This document shows positions 13,764-26,300 of a stretch of DNA of 64,000 nucleotides, piece after piece. Every line of letters begins with the position of its first letter. Positions within the stretch are counted from its first letter, which is position 1. The stretch lies in the NCBI RefSeq assembly GCF_008831285.2, contig NC_045150.1, forward strand, positions 8,692,001-8,756,000, given 5' to 3'. Under the pieces are notes generated by a model, which saw only the letters and a list, made by a program, of their open reading frames with translations, made no database searches and was not told the DNA's origin. Source of the DNA: Nymphaea colorata (lineage: Eukaryota; Streptophyta; Magnoliopsida; Nymphaeales; Nymphaeaceae). The translations under genes were made by a program, and so were the position numbers.

Positions 13764-14526
13764 CACCTCTCTCTAATTCGTTTTGTGTTTGCAGCGGCTA
13801 AAATTGTAGTTGTGGTGTTTTTAACTTGCAACATCCGTTGCGAACGTGTCTTTTCTATTGTCGGACAGTATGGCGTTTATGTTGTTTATATGTATGTCAA
13901 CGATGCTGTATTATACCTGGTATTCAGAGTCTGTACTGTCTGTCAAGTTTTGCTTATCAGGCAGCCACATGGTTTTGCTTTTCAATGGAGAACAAGGGAT
14001 TAAATTCCACATTCTAGTGATCTCAACCGTTGGAGTATGTAATTGTTGATTGGCTAATGGCACAAACATTCCCTTCTGCATATACTATGGAACACCTTCC
14101 TCTTTCTTCTGACTATGCTATCGTTGTTTCTTATTCTGTTCCTACGTCATATGTTCAGAGTAAGCGATAGTATGTTGCTTTTCCATACGTTGGCATAGTC
14201 GCACTCGCTTATATACCATCTGAAAGCAACTTCTTCTTTCAAGGACGAGGGCTGTGAATTGGCATGTAATTTTAATTTGAAAGTTGTTACATGCAACTAT
14301 GCTGGAACTTAGATGGACAGATGATCGACAGAGGCTTACTGCTACAAAAAGAGCAAAACGTGACGTCTTCTGCTGCTAATTCGGATTGCATATCGTCTAG
14401 CAAATCAGGATCTTCAAGGAAAAACTTGCATTCAAGAAGTTGAATCCCTAAAGAGTTAAACAAGCGTACAAGATTTCCTTTTCGAGCCGGCCCCCTGCTA
14501 GACATGACACAGCAAGTAGCATAATG
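13764..14526. other. convergent 3' region between the TLP and OSR-type genes
   Basis: Probably the 3' UTRs of two genes transcribed towards each other. A weak open frame at 14287-14505 (-) has no family resemblance and is not called. Confidence 0.45.
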
Positions 14527-14540
14527 TCAACGGGAGGGAC

Positions 14541-14572
<32 letters not shown>

Positions 14573-14892
14573 GCCGGAGAACCTGGAGACAAACTTAGGA
14601 AGATGAGGGTGGCGAGAATGGCGACGGGAACCAGGAGCAGAACCGGAGGTGGCGGTGGCAAAGGCGGCAGCATGAGGGGGAGGAACAGCAGAGCAGCCGT
14701 AGCAAACACCATAATCAGAACAGACTTGGCCTTGAAGTCTAGTGCCATCCGCGCCATCTCTTCCTGATCTCTACACTCTTCTGCAAACCGTAGCCCCTCA
14801 GAAATGCTGAACACTTGCATCTCTGGACATGAAACCCTTGGAGACAGAAACACCCGAACTGCATCTTTGAGCATCAGACGCTTGCTATACAT
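14527..14892 (-). CDS. ARGOS/OSR-type organ-size-related membrane protein
   Basis: Single open frame of 121 residues. Residues about 55-104 form the OSR domain of the ARGOS/ARL/OSR family: two hydrophobic helices (about 56-76 and 84-102) joined by the proline hinge LPPLPPPPP. Proteins of this family sit in the ER and other membranes and promote organ growth, and ARGOS members dampen ethylene signalling. That role is family knowledge, not read from this sequence. The N-terminal 50 residues are charged and poorly conserved, as is usual. The first Met is at 14892, but TATAAATG overlaps it, so the true start may be the in-frame ATG at 14874 or later. The C-terminal tail (SLSLSLYLSL) is encoded by a (GA)n microsatellite and is unlike the family. 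The gene converges on the TLP gene. A second OSR copy lies at 23145-23321. Confidence 0.75.
14545..14573. repeat. (GA)n tract coding the OSR-type C-terminal tail
   Basis: A run of GA dinucleotides, read on the minus strand as alternating Ser-Leu codons just before the stop. Confidence 0.8.
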
Positions 14893-17800
14893 TTATATGC
14901 ACCATACATAAACGCCTGAAACGACAGACCAGAAAAAGAGAGGAAGACAAGCGGCGCCGGTTCTTCCTCCCTAACCCAAAAAGCCGTCCACCACTGCATC
15001 CTTCACCGCTCTCCGATTGGGCAACCGACAGAGTTTATGGGGAAACTATGTGCTGCATCATCCCACCCGCATGGCTTCAGGGGAGCATGGTGCGCGTACA
15101 AGCGAACTGCAGCCCATCGGTACGAGGTCCGTCTTTTCAAACTTGAAGCTGATTTTGTTCTTCAAAAACCGAGTCCTTTTTCTGTCAAATGCCATTGCCG
15201 AAGCTTTTTTGAGGAGGGTCATAAATGCCCTGCACTCTTGCACCATTCACCAGCTGTAAAGGCGAAAAGCAGCACTTCTGTTCATCGTTGCATTTCAGAT
15301 GGGAACAAATCTCTTTTTTAAGGATATCTATTCATCGTTTTATCGCAGATGGGAACAAAAAACTTCCCATCTGCTGAGTGATTACAAAACCGATGCCGGT
15401 TCTCAGTTCAGAGTTTAGAGATCTAGTCTATCACCTAATTTATTTTTCGTGCGACATTCGCAAATGACTCCAAGTTGCCCCTCGAAATTTGAATATGTTT
15501 GGATGTTAAAGTTTAGGTGGTTTAGAAAGGTCCATAAGGAATATGAGAAATGCGTACTTTGACACCACCATCTATTGGATGATTAGTTGATTACAGTAGC
15601 AGAAGCATCCAGCGCCTTCGCAGCCGCCCGGGATAAAGGGAACCTACTTTAGAATCTCTCTTTCTCCCTCTCTTTCTCTCTGGCTGTCTCGCTAATACAC
15701 ACACACAGAGTCATATATATATATATACACACACGGAAAACCCATGTGAGCGAGACAGAGGACCGACACCATGGATGGACCATGCGAGAGAGATTAGAAA
15801 AAAATGCTTCAAGTAGTAGTCAAATGTATCAGTTTAACACACTTTATACATTTCCCTCTTAATTACCACCTACCCATCAACAGGTGACTCGATCCAAACA
15901 GTTGAGATATCAGACATGCATTGACAATTAGTCTGAAAACCAAGATGAATACCTTCACAGACGAGGACAAGAATATAAATTGGCCCATGAAGCTGGGATA
16001 ATCAATGAGTTGTGTATTTCTTATCAAGTTTCCAAAGTCAATCTTTTATGCGGAAAGCTCCAAAATACACCTCATATGATGCAGTCTGTGACGCATTGAA
16101 TGCCTATCTTTCGTAGAAGACCACGGCGGCGCTTCATCCATCACCTTGGATCTAAAGATCCGAGGCGATCTGTGATTCCCGCCGATTTGAAAACCGCGCT
16201 TTATCTCTGACCAGACCTCCGCCTCCCCTCGGTTCGATTTCAAATTTACAAATTTTCAATATAAAGGGGATTTGAAAACCGTACATCTGAAATCTACTGT
16301 TGGTTTAAACAGTGGATCTCACATGTCGCCGGTCTCCTTTTTGATACTGTGAAGGCGGTGGGTGTTCAGAAGGTAACATGACCCATTCCGTTCACATGGT
16401 TTGGAAGATGTGAGATGCATCGTCCAGTGCAGGCAGGTGCAACCGCAACGTGGTCTGCAGGTTGCAGAGAGATTGATACATTGTACAAGGAATTAGATGA
16501 CAAATTTGAGGCTCTTTTTCCTTTACTAGCTTTAGATGTTTTTCTTTTCTCAACAAAATGGAACTACCATTCACTGGATTCAAGGAGAGTTATATAAGTT
16601 GGTGAATGTAGAAGATCGGTACCCTGAATGGGTGCAGAAGGACGTTTCGAGAAAGATAAAAGAACATCTGACATGGTCTGTCGATAGGTGCCTCGGTACA
16701 CCCTCTAACTACCATGTTTGGTAGATGTTTTCCTTTTACGCATGATAAATTTATTCCGCGCACTTGCACTATAAGATAACTTCAGGATTAATAGCCTAAT
16801 AGAGAAAACTTGATTCTCCTTGTGTCATTTTCCAGAATAAATGTTTTGAAATAGTACTCAGGTAGAAAGTCGGGGTGGATTTGTTATTAAAAGTAAATTT
16901 TTGGCATTATCTATTAATTTGAAGTCTGAAATGAGCTTAAAAGAAATTAAATTAACCTCATGAACCAAGATAACAGTTAAGATTAATGAAATTCAATTGT
17001 TCACCACCACCTCTTTCCTCAATTTCATCCCTACAATCTTAATTTGTCCTAGTACATGCCACCTCAAAAGTACTCATAAAATTTACCTTTGAGGTCCCTT
17101 CGACAATCAAAATGATTTCAACAACACTTTTCATATTTTTTTCAATCAAAAGTCACAAGCGATATGGATCCCCTTGATATGGAGAACTCACTGGTGCGAT
17201 GTCAAAAGGCTCCTGCAAAGGCTGCGTAACTTTTGAGAGGTGCCATGTATCAGGTATTTACTTACACGCTTTTCGATGCATAAATTTTTGGTGCATACTT
17301 TAAAAAACATTAAGAGAATTAGGTTGAAAGAGAAGAAAATAGCAGCCTCTACATATTTATGGAATATGGCCTAAACGAATTTGGCTGTAATTTACATGAT
17401 TTCATTGAAAAAAGCTTGTAAGATGGGGACGTGCATCTTTATTGAGAATGAAAACTGTGTTGAAATTATTGACGATATGCAAACCAATCATCTTGAACAG
17501 TGAGAGTTTGTTTTACACAATTGACGCTACTCTCTTAATATTTTTAGATTCATGAGTCACAACACGGTGAAAGATGGCACACTTGAGAACGTTCATGAGT
17601 CACAACATGGTGAAGATATTATATGCATTGGTCATAAAAATGGTTCCTCTCAAATGCAAACCCACTTTACAAATTTATTGGAAATTGACAACCATCTACC
17701 AGGTATCCTATTCAAGAGAATTTCTATTCGTTTATTTTCTATCCTACTTTTCTACTCAAACTGTTTTCTTCTGTGTATAAATTGCTGGCAGCCATCATAC

Positions 17801-18930
17801 GATCTCTTCTATGTGGTTCTCGGAAAGCTACTTAATGACCTTCAATTGTCCAGGACCCATCGAGCAAGCTTTTTTGTCCTTCGATCTCTCCCCGTTTCTT
17901 TCTGCTTTAAGAAGCATGTGTCTCACTCTCACACTATTTTTCAACTTTGCTTTACTTTACAGACTGTAAAGGAAGTCATCCCATTGCAGTGAGTGACCGT
18001 GAGCCACTAGAGGCATTGGTGTCAGACCATCGGCAGCCTGGAGAGAAGCCGAGCAGGTCTTTTTTCCCCATATCTCTCTCTCTCTTTCTTTCTTCTTTAG
18101 GAAAAAAGGGTATCATTCATTCACTCTTTATTTTTCATATGTGGCTTAAGTTGCATATTGTAGAGGAAGCCATCTCATTGCCTCCTTTCTTTGCCTCCAT
18201 TTGTTATATATTTGTTTATTGCATATTGGAATGATGGCGATGCATGGTTTCCTCGCTGACATGTTAGAATATCTTCTCAGTTCGTATTATGGAAGAACTG
18301 ATAATTTAGATTTCAACTGATTGTTTTTTCGTCTTCCTAATAAAATGGGCTAAAGTGTCTTCTATATTATTATTTGGCATTGGTCAGCCAAACATGCCCT
18401 CAACTTTAGCCGTCAATGGTCCCTTCTTCTGAACTTCCAACTAGTATATGTATATACCCTCACCCATTACCAAAACTCTTGCAGTTAAAAACTATCTAGC
18501 CATACATGAGTAACTCTACCTTGTCACATGGGCGTGACTGTGAATCAAAGAAATTCAGTACAACATTTAAGATAGATCTATAAAGTACCTAGGCCTTTCA
18601 CATGGACTGCATAACATGAGCTTTTAATTTGTCCACCAACTAAATTTGTGCTGCACAACTACATGAATCAACATGATAGATACTTTTGCAGTTCTTAGGC
18701 AATATAGGTACTTTTTTTTTCCAACATCTTATTCACATAAAAACAGTACAATAAAAGACTTCTATATGCCCTGAACTTGCTGTAGTTTTATTTTCATGTA
18801 ACACTTTTCTAGATTTGTTTCATTTAAATCAATAAATGCACATATCATATTGCCTTTGCATTTATGCTTTACTTTTTTAATGTAGGCAGCATTTTTGTTG
18901 TAGCATTTAAATATGAATGGTTTAGCTATA
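14893..18930. other. intergenic, no recognised gene
   Basis: Probably starts with the promoter of the OSR-type gene. Short pyrimidine and (AT)/(CA) tracts lie at 15655-15735. Two overlapping open frames at 16415-16724 (+) contain the coding-like string LVNVEDRYPEWVQKDVSRK but match no family I know and shift frame. Open frames at 17552-18060 (+) are likewise unrecognised. All of these could be remnants of old genes. Confidence 0.4.
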
Positions 18931-18931
18931 G

Positions 18932-20000
18932 ATGATGATGAGGTTGAGGTTGAAATTTCAACTAAAAAAAAATGCAGGTGCATGGAAGTTGTTTTCTTTT
19001 ACATTTGATAATTATACTACAAATGATAATACATTTTCAACATTGAAAAGACCATTGGAAGACATAGGTCTTATTCCATGCAAAGGAAAGTATCTTCACG
19101 TTTGGTGTAGTGCACATATTTTGAACTTGATTGTCTAAGAAGATATGTGAGATATGCACCATGCAATTTCAAAAAATTGAGAAAGTGTTTAGTAAGTGAA
19201 AGGATCCCCGAAAGGTTACATAGATTCATGGGTTGTGTTGGAAAACTAAGATTGAGTAAAACTAAAAGATTATCATATGATGTGCCTACTAGTTGGAATT
19301 CTACCTTTCTAATGATGAAGCATGCATATTATAGAGAGGCATTTGAAGAATTAACTATTCTTGATGTTATAATTACATAGATTTACCTTCTGCTGCTAAA
19401 TGGAATTGTGCAAGTTATTTTTGTCATTTTTTGAAGATATTTTATGATGCAACTAATGTTTTCTATTCCATGAATACAACTAATTTGTTCTTTTATCAAC
19501 ATCTGCATGAACATCTTTTTTCTTAGAATGAGTATATAAAGTCTTTAGCACACAAAATGGATGAAAAAATTGACAAGTACTGGAAAAAGTACTGTTATAT
19601 TTGCAATTGCACTCGTTTTAGACCCAAGGTACAAGTTGGTATAAGACCAATGTACAAGTTGGTATATGCGAGATATTTGCTTGACAAGTTGAATGATGAT
19701 GATGGAAGAGAAAAGTTTAAAAATATTGAAAGTAGTCTTCATGAATTGTATGCCGAGTACAAAGATATACATTTTACAAGTCAAAGAACAAGTGCTAGTA
19801 CTAGTATTCAGAATGATGAAGAATTTGACATACTATTATGGTGAAAGAAAAATAAGAGAATTACCAAATTTTATCAAGGATGGTTCAAGACATATTAGCA
19901 ATTCCATTATCTACAGTTGCATCAGAGTCTTCATTTAGCATAACAGGAAGAGTCATTAAAATTATAGATGCTAAAGCACTCCTTAAACTATTGAAATGGT
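18932..20000 (+). pseudogene. degraded hAT-family transposase (Ac-like, BED/RICESLEEPER type)
   Basis: Collinear blocks of a plant hAT transposase are spread over three frames with several stops. Block 1 (about 18990-19136) carries FTFDNYTTND and GKYLHVWCSAHILNLIV. Block 2 (19147-19378) carries LSYDVPTSWNSTFLMM. Block 3 (from 19557) carries MDEKIDKYWKKY. Block 4 (about 19859-19999) carries the C-terminal dimerisation motif DILAIPLSTVASESSFS. The order is that of an intact transposase, so this is a single decayed autonomous copy. No inverted termini were located and it cannot encode a working enzyme. Confidence 0.85.
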
Positions 20001-21811
20001 AATTTGCTTAGAGCTGGATTCAAGTCCAAGATAATGATTTATGTGAAAGGTAATATTTTTAATATTTTTAATTTGTTAACACTTTTCTTATGTTAGTAAT
20101 ATAGTCAGAGTCTTATCTATGCAGTTTATTGGAAGTACAAGATTCTTCTAGTGGTGAAGCAGAATTTGGTGGAGCATAAAATATTGCTATGGTAATATAT
20201 ATTCTTTTAATCATATACTAAAGCTTGTTATGTATTAACTGTTTATTTTTTTTATATATATGTTTTTTCCATTTATAATCTTGTTTTGCAGTTTATTAGA
20301 AGTGGAATATCTTTTTGGTGATGAAAGAATGATGTAGCATAAACTATTATTATGGTATATATTTTGTTATCATGTGGTAAGACTTGCGTACATATCCATT
20401 CAATTTGCATTATGTATGTTTTTTATGTTCATGCGCTTTTGTAGGTAATAAGAGATAAGAAAGGATCTCAAGTTTTCCTTTGGAGTTTAGAAGAAATGAA
20501 TAAGAGATCAAAAGGGATGTCAAGTATTCTTGAAGAGTTGTTTAGGGCATATAAGAGATGAAAGAATATGAAAAGGATCTCGAGTATACATGCATAAATG
20601 TTTTTGTGTTTACTTTGACAAATTCATACAAATCTTTTAGTTCTAGCACTGAAATTTTTTATTAATTTATTTTTTAATTCAGGTAGTTTTAAGTATGTGA
20701 AAAAGATTCATTTGATGGGATTCATGTGAATAAGGTATGTGTGCACATGATATTTCAATTTTGAATGTGATTCTTATAGATATTTTCTCTTGTTCAAGTA
20801 TATTTTCGAGATTCAGTTTTGAATGTGATTTGTGTCAATTCATGAATATGATATTTCAGTAGCTTTATGCTTCATCAATTCAATAGCTTGTTTCGTATTG
20901 TTGTGGTATTATACATCACAATCTATGTTATAAGGTTGTGTTTGATGATGAGGATAATTGTAGAGATGGTCAATGACGATTACAGTTTACACATCATAAT
21001 ATTGCTTTGGGATTATACATCATCATCTTTCCCATCACTTCTTTTGTCTCCATCTTTCAGTTCTTTGTTTTTTTTAAGGGTAATTTCATCACTCAGCTGT
21101 TGGTGGCACTAGCACTTTCGTTGGGAAAAGAATTAAGATTTCATTTCTTGTCTCCCAATTGAAAGATCAAAGCCAAAACGATAACTTGCTTGGGTTTTTT
21201 TTTCTTGTTTTTTTCTCAAATTGTTCAGTCTACTAAAATCAAACCTTAATTCGATTTGTAAAACAACAATGGAATGAATGTTAGATTATTTATCAACATT
21301 TTTACTTTTTAGTCCAAGTTTGCTTTTAATAAATAATAATGTGATTTTGTAATGCCAAAGCTAGGTCCTGAAATTAGCTCGACAGGCCCAGCCCGAAGTG
21401 GCCCAGAATTTATCCGAGTGGGTACTGGACACAAGGTCCAGCCGCGTCCCGTTTACATCTGGGGCAGGCCTGCCTGAATTTTAATGGGCCTATTACAGAC
21501 CCAATTGGGCCTGCTAAATCTTAATAATGGGCATACAGGCCGGCCTGGCCCGGCCTGTTGCCCAGCCCTGGTTGTCCTTCTGCTTGCATTACTGCTTATA
21601 ATGGCACATATCAATTCTGCTGTTCATTGGTGGTTGGTTGGCTAAGCAATCCACAATAAGAGAACTTTGCAGACAGGGCATCGGCAGCTTTATAACCTAG
21701 AAAAGGAAGCAAGATAAAACAGTGAATTTTACATTATCTTTGGGGCAACTCATACAAACTGTTTTCATTGCCAAACAACTCATAAAAACCACATTGGGGC
21801 CCTCTTATTTT
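20001..21811. other. AT-rich spacer with repeat debris
   Basis: The first 350 bp hold two related segments (near 20120 and 20290, both 'tttattggaag/tttattagaag'), probably the tail of the hAT element. At 21360-21575 a GGCCC-rich segment ends in an inverted CAGGGCTGGGC-like terminus and looks like a small repeat element without a clear partner end. Confidence 0.45.
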
Positions 21812-21938
21812 TGTTCTCAAGATGAAGTGCGCAAGGTGGCAGGAACATACTGTAGCTTGGTGCTGGATTCTCATGGGCGTGTAAGAGCTGCATCAGAATG
21901 GCCAGCTTCTTGCTGCCATCCATCCAAACCAGCGTAAA
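21812..21938 (+). pseudogene. remnant of Tubby-like gene exon 4
   Basis: The stretch around 'caaggtggca', 'tcatgggcgtgt' and 'ccagcttcttgctgc' aligns by eye, with small gaps, to the part of the intact TLP exon 4 that encodes [36 protein letters not shown] (about 13500-13620). Frame is lost and neither the rest of the exon nor any other exon was found. It lies on the same strand as TLP and precedes a minus-strand OSR ORF, the same order as the intact pair at 8.9-14.9 kb, so it is probably the decayed half of a segmental duplication. Confidence 0.7.
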
Positions 21939-23144
21939 GAGGAAGATTTCAATAGAAAGATAAGGCCTCATGAGAGAATGGCACCAAGAAGCAGGGACAT
22001 GATGAAAAGGTCGACGTGCACTCTTTACAAACCTAAGACGTGCTTGAACCACTATGCATACATATATACATCTTTAATTTATAATATGATCAAGATGTGT
22101 GCGCCTGCATAGACCAACATAATAATTTGTAGGCTTTGGATCGTAAGTATCACATCCTTGAGGTTAGATTTTATGGAAAGGGAAAATCTGAGAAGGTTAA
22201 TTTTCAACTGTCATCCGGCAGAATTTTTTATCAGATCACTGCACATAGTTCAGCCGTTTTACCAATTATTTAAGACATTCAAGGTAGCAAACTCAAGGCG
22301 ATTCTCCGTCCTCCTTTATTGCTTATCAAAGTACCGTAACCTTCGCTTTAACAAGTCACTGTTTTAAGAACATCATCTTCACTCAAACATAAATTAGTGT
22401 TTATTTTGGACCTAGAAAATTACAGGCGCGCGTTTATCCAAGCCTGGAAAGGCATTGAGAGGTGAAGAGCAATAGCTAAATATGTACTCTCTACAAGTCG
22501 AGCATTATCCTCTCTTCATCGCTTGATGTGGAATTGGTTCTTAACTAGTAAGGGTGCTCTCTTAATGATTTTATGCCGCGGTCAGAAGGCAGATCTGAAT
22601 TTCATAGCGTGGATGGTGCCACCAAGGAGATTCATGACCTCGCCGCAGGATTAAACTTTACATTGGTTCCTGTAGAACGGAATTGCTTTCCTACACAATT
22701 AGTCAAGTTAGGAGTCCAGATATTTAAGATTTTGTGACAATAAACTGCTTGATACTTGTTTTCTCTGTTTGTGATCGTCATGGTCTAATCTGATAGAGTC
22801 TTGTCAACTCCAGCTTGACGATACTTTCATCTTTTTTCTGTTTGTGATTGTCGAAGTGTAATCTGATTGATTCTTGTTGACTCCAGCTTGCCCCCAGAAA
22901 TAAAATGTAAAGCCAACCACTGGAAGCATTCAATTGCGACTATTATGTTTTTGAAAATTTCACTAAAGCAATTGCATCGAGGAGAACAAATGGTGGAGCA
23001 ATGTATCTTCTAATTTAATTGTGACAAACATGAAATCCTGTGAAAGAGATCGAGGATCTCGAATTACAAAGGTTTCTCTTTGAGAATTCGACTTCATACT
23101 CCATTTTCCACCGAGAACAGCTGCTTCATTGCGGGTGCTAATGC
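21939..23144. other. spacer between TLP remnant and second OSR ORF
   Basis: No recognisable gene. A weak internal repetition is seen near 22770 and 22850 ('tttctgtttgtgat(c/t)gtc' followed by 'taatctgat'). Confidence 0.4.
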
Positions 23145-23321
23145 TCACACTTCACCTGCGGCGACGGCAAGGAAAATGAGGCTTGCGAGGAGACCTACAG
23201 GAAGGAGGAGAAGAACGAAAGGTGGTGGTGGCAGAGACGGCAAAACTATGGGGAGAAGCAGTATACTCGCAGTGACGCCGGTCATTACCAAGGCAAACAA
23301 GCCGATGAAACTGATAGGCAT
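23145..23321 (-). CDS. second ARGOS/OSR-domain protein, 58 residues
   Basis: A short ORF, ATG at 23321 and TGA at 23145-23147. It is almost exactly one OSR domain: a hydrophobic helix (about residues 5-28), the hinge LPSLPPPPF, and a second hydrophobic helix (about 35-52). It pairs with the OSR domain of the gene at 14527-14892 (LPLMLPPLPPPPP there, LPIVLPSLPPPPF here). An in-frame stop lies 8 codons before the ATG, so the N-terminal region of typical family members (80-130 residues) is missing or sits on an unseen upstream exon. The upstream frame at 23322-23427 (-) is open but in another phase, compatible with a frameshift. Intact hydrophobicity argues that it was recently coding; whether it is expressed is unknown. 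Confidence 0.6.
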   Translation of the reverse strand: MPISFIGLFALVMTGVTASILLLPIVLPSLPPPPFVLLLLPVGLLASLIFLAVAAGEV

Positions 23322-26300
23322 TTGCGTCGTCTCCTCCTTCCTTCCTTATTCTTTCCCTTTCAAGGGCTGTTTCAATTGCCAGAATTGACTCCATCCGCAG
23401 GACTATATAGTCCCTCAAGCGCCTCATACAGAACTAAAAAACCAAAAGAAAACAGAAAAGAGAGAGAAGAGGAAGAAGACCACCGGCATGAGGGCAGGGG
23501 AAGAGGGACTCGAGCTTCCTTCCGCAGTAATCTTTCCCGAGTAGCCTGTTTCTTGAGTATTCTAATCTGCCAAATGAGACATAGTTCACCGAAGGAAATC
23601 GATTTCAGCGGTTGGGACAAGCCCCATGTCAGATGAGACAAGAGAGACGAGGACGACGAGGCAAGCGGTGATGTTGAACACCATGACATCATGCAACTTA
23701 GCTAATATGATGCTTTTAGATTGAGAAGTAATGTTTTCAGGAGTGCCCTTTTTCTTCTGCTTAAATCGAGCTCGGCTGTCGTGGTGTCAGATCTCATTCT
23801 GCAGTATTTTCAGGAAGGGTAGTCGTGGCGGTGGCAAAGAATCAACACATTTGTAGACATAGGCTATGCTAGCTTTCCTTCTGACGGCTAGCTATATTAA
23901 GTTTTAAAAATCTCCCTGAATTTGCAAACTTTTGATGCGGGAAACTGCCTTCTAATCATATATGAGTGTCGACTGTTTATGTTCTAACCTCAAATTTCAT
24001 CCTTCTCATAGAATGCATGTCGAAGAAATTTCTTGCAACACATCAGTTGAATTCCTCATACTTCCAATGACGGGGTTGCTGGGAATGAGGCTCCCCACCA
24101 TTTATTAAGAATAAAATGATGTTTACAAGGAAACAAAAAAAAAAAAAAATCGGCAAAGCAAAAAAGCCACAGATCAGCATTACAGGGAAAACGAGCTGCT
24201 TATACCTCAGCTGCTCCAAAACAGAATAAAGAAAGACTAATGAAGCTAATCTGGTTACTGAACACCGGTGAATTAGTCAAAATCATATCTTCCATGTCTT
24301 ACTCTTCCTGACATTATAAGGCGACCAATCTTCAAGCTGATGCTAATGTTAGACATAATAACTATGCGTGCCTTTCTTTCAATACTGGCCCATCTATATT
24401 GCCAACAGTTGTCCGAGTTCTATGAGTATCAGTTTCCCTGCATAAGCTGAGGCATGTATAGTCCAAGCTGCATTTCCTTATTGGTAATGTAGGCAACCGT
24501 CAAAAAAATTTCTGCATAGAGATCAATTTTCCTACACAAAATTGGTGAAAATACAGGAACTTTAACATAATATTAAGATGCTCTTTCTCTCCATATCTCA
24601 TTTTCCCTGAATGTCGTAAGACTTTAGTAGTTACTTTGGTTCTCGTTTCCCTCTAATGCCTCTGGCTTAGCACTTCTTCGCCCTTCATGTTCTCTGATCA
24701 ACGTCGATGAGTTGGTAATCTATTGTTGCTTTCCCTCTAATGCCTCCGTTTCTTATGCTTCTTAGTTCCCCATTTTTTCTGAAGAAAAGGGGAAGAAGTA
24801 CTTTAAACTCACTGAAAGTAGTAAGGCAAAGATGAAGGAGCAGCTAGAGTGGAAGACGACATAGGACAAAATAAACGCCGATCTCCATCGGTGGAAGACG
24901 AGAGCGTTCTGGTAGCAAACCCACCAGTCTCCATCGAGGTGAAGGCGAACCGGCTGGGGGGTTCGCAGTGGCAGAGAAACTGAACTGGCGGAATCCAACA
25001 CATAAAAAATTTTCGGAAAATGTTGCTCCTGCCTTCTTTTCATGATGACCTCAGGGCAGGACCACGACGGGTAAAATTGCCCCCTCTATCGTGTTCTTCC
25101 GTTGTGGTGCCTCCTCCTCCTCCTTCTTCTTCTTCTTCTTCTTCTTGGGAAAGCAGATGGATCAATCAGTTTCCTCCCCCAGAAAATTTCTCTGAAAACC
25201 TCGCCTTCTCGATCGATTGACCAACCAACTGACCGGTCGTTGATTCTCTCTCTCTCTCTATTATGGCTCCAATATTGTGGCCGAATATTACACCATCGCT
25301 GGAAAACTTAGCATGCAATTATGCCTCTTCCTTGGGCAGATTTTCAGTAGCTTTCCATCCGACGGAGCGGATGCTGCACGATGTTGGGTTGCCAAACCAA
25401 AATTTTTTCATATTGATTCAGGGGAAGAATTTGTCAATTAAAACTTCAACGAACTTCTCAATTACTTTGGAATCACAAGTCTTTCTCGTTCTCACATTCC
25501 TAAATAAAATGGAGTCGTGCAACACTGAAGGACTGAATTCGATAGGACGGGGGACCTTCTTATCTGATAATTGGCCATTCCTCTTCGATTATTTGTCTAA
25601 TCTTCGTAATCCAATCCCCATTTGAGGAAATTATATATATCATTTCGCCATATTCCTTGTGGAAGCCGAGGATACGCTCTAGGGACTATCCATTCGCCTT
25701 CATGAAGTCTCCCTTTGGCATCCAGAATGCCTGCCAATCCAAGCTTGTCGTCACCTGTATAACTCAGGCCTGCTACCTTTAGTTTTCTGCAATCATAAAC
25801 TGCAGGGATGTTACTGAATAATTTGTTTCTTTACCATTCATTCTATCTTCACAGTACAACCCAATGCTCACTTTGACTGCTATTTCCTTTGGCCATATAA
25901 TACTATGAAATGCTTCAATTCCATTCTGCAATGCTTCTTTACAGATTTGAATGCTTAAGAGAAGTAGACCTTCAAGAATGCATCTGTTATGGTAACACCA
26001 TATCCACCAACATCCGACAACAAATGCTATTTTCTAACATTTAAACCTCCAATCTCCCTCAGTTATTGCTTTCTGAGGGGGCTTAGTTACACCAAACTTT
26101 CGCAGCCACCCATCTCCATGTTTTTCTCATCAGCCTACAAACCAGTAAGAATATGCCTGTCTAATGTCAGAAGTTGCGTTTACAGGCAATGAAAGTATAC
26201 AAGCAACTTTTGATAGGCGCCTGCCCTCTCCAAATGTTATCGTGCACATTTGTAAAGATTAATTTAATAAGTTTGATTTTGAAGAATAATATTGTATAAA

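Noticed and set aside
25263-25625. 120-codon plus-strand ORF
   Set aside because: No domain, no signal, composition like spacer, and no supporting gene context.
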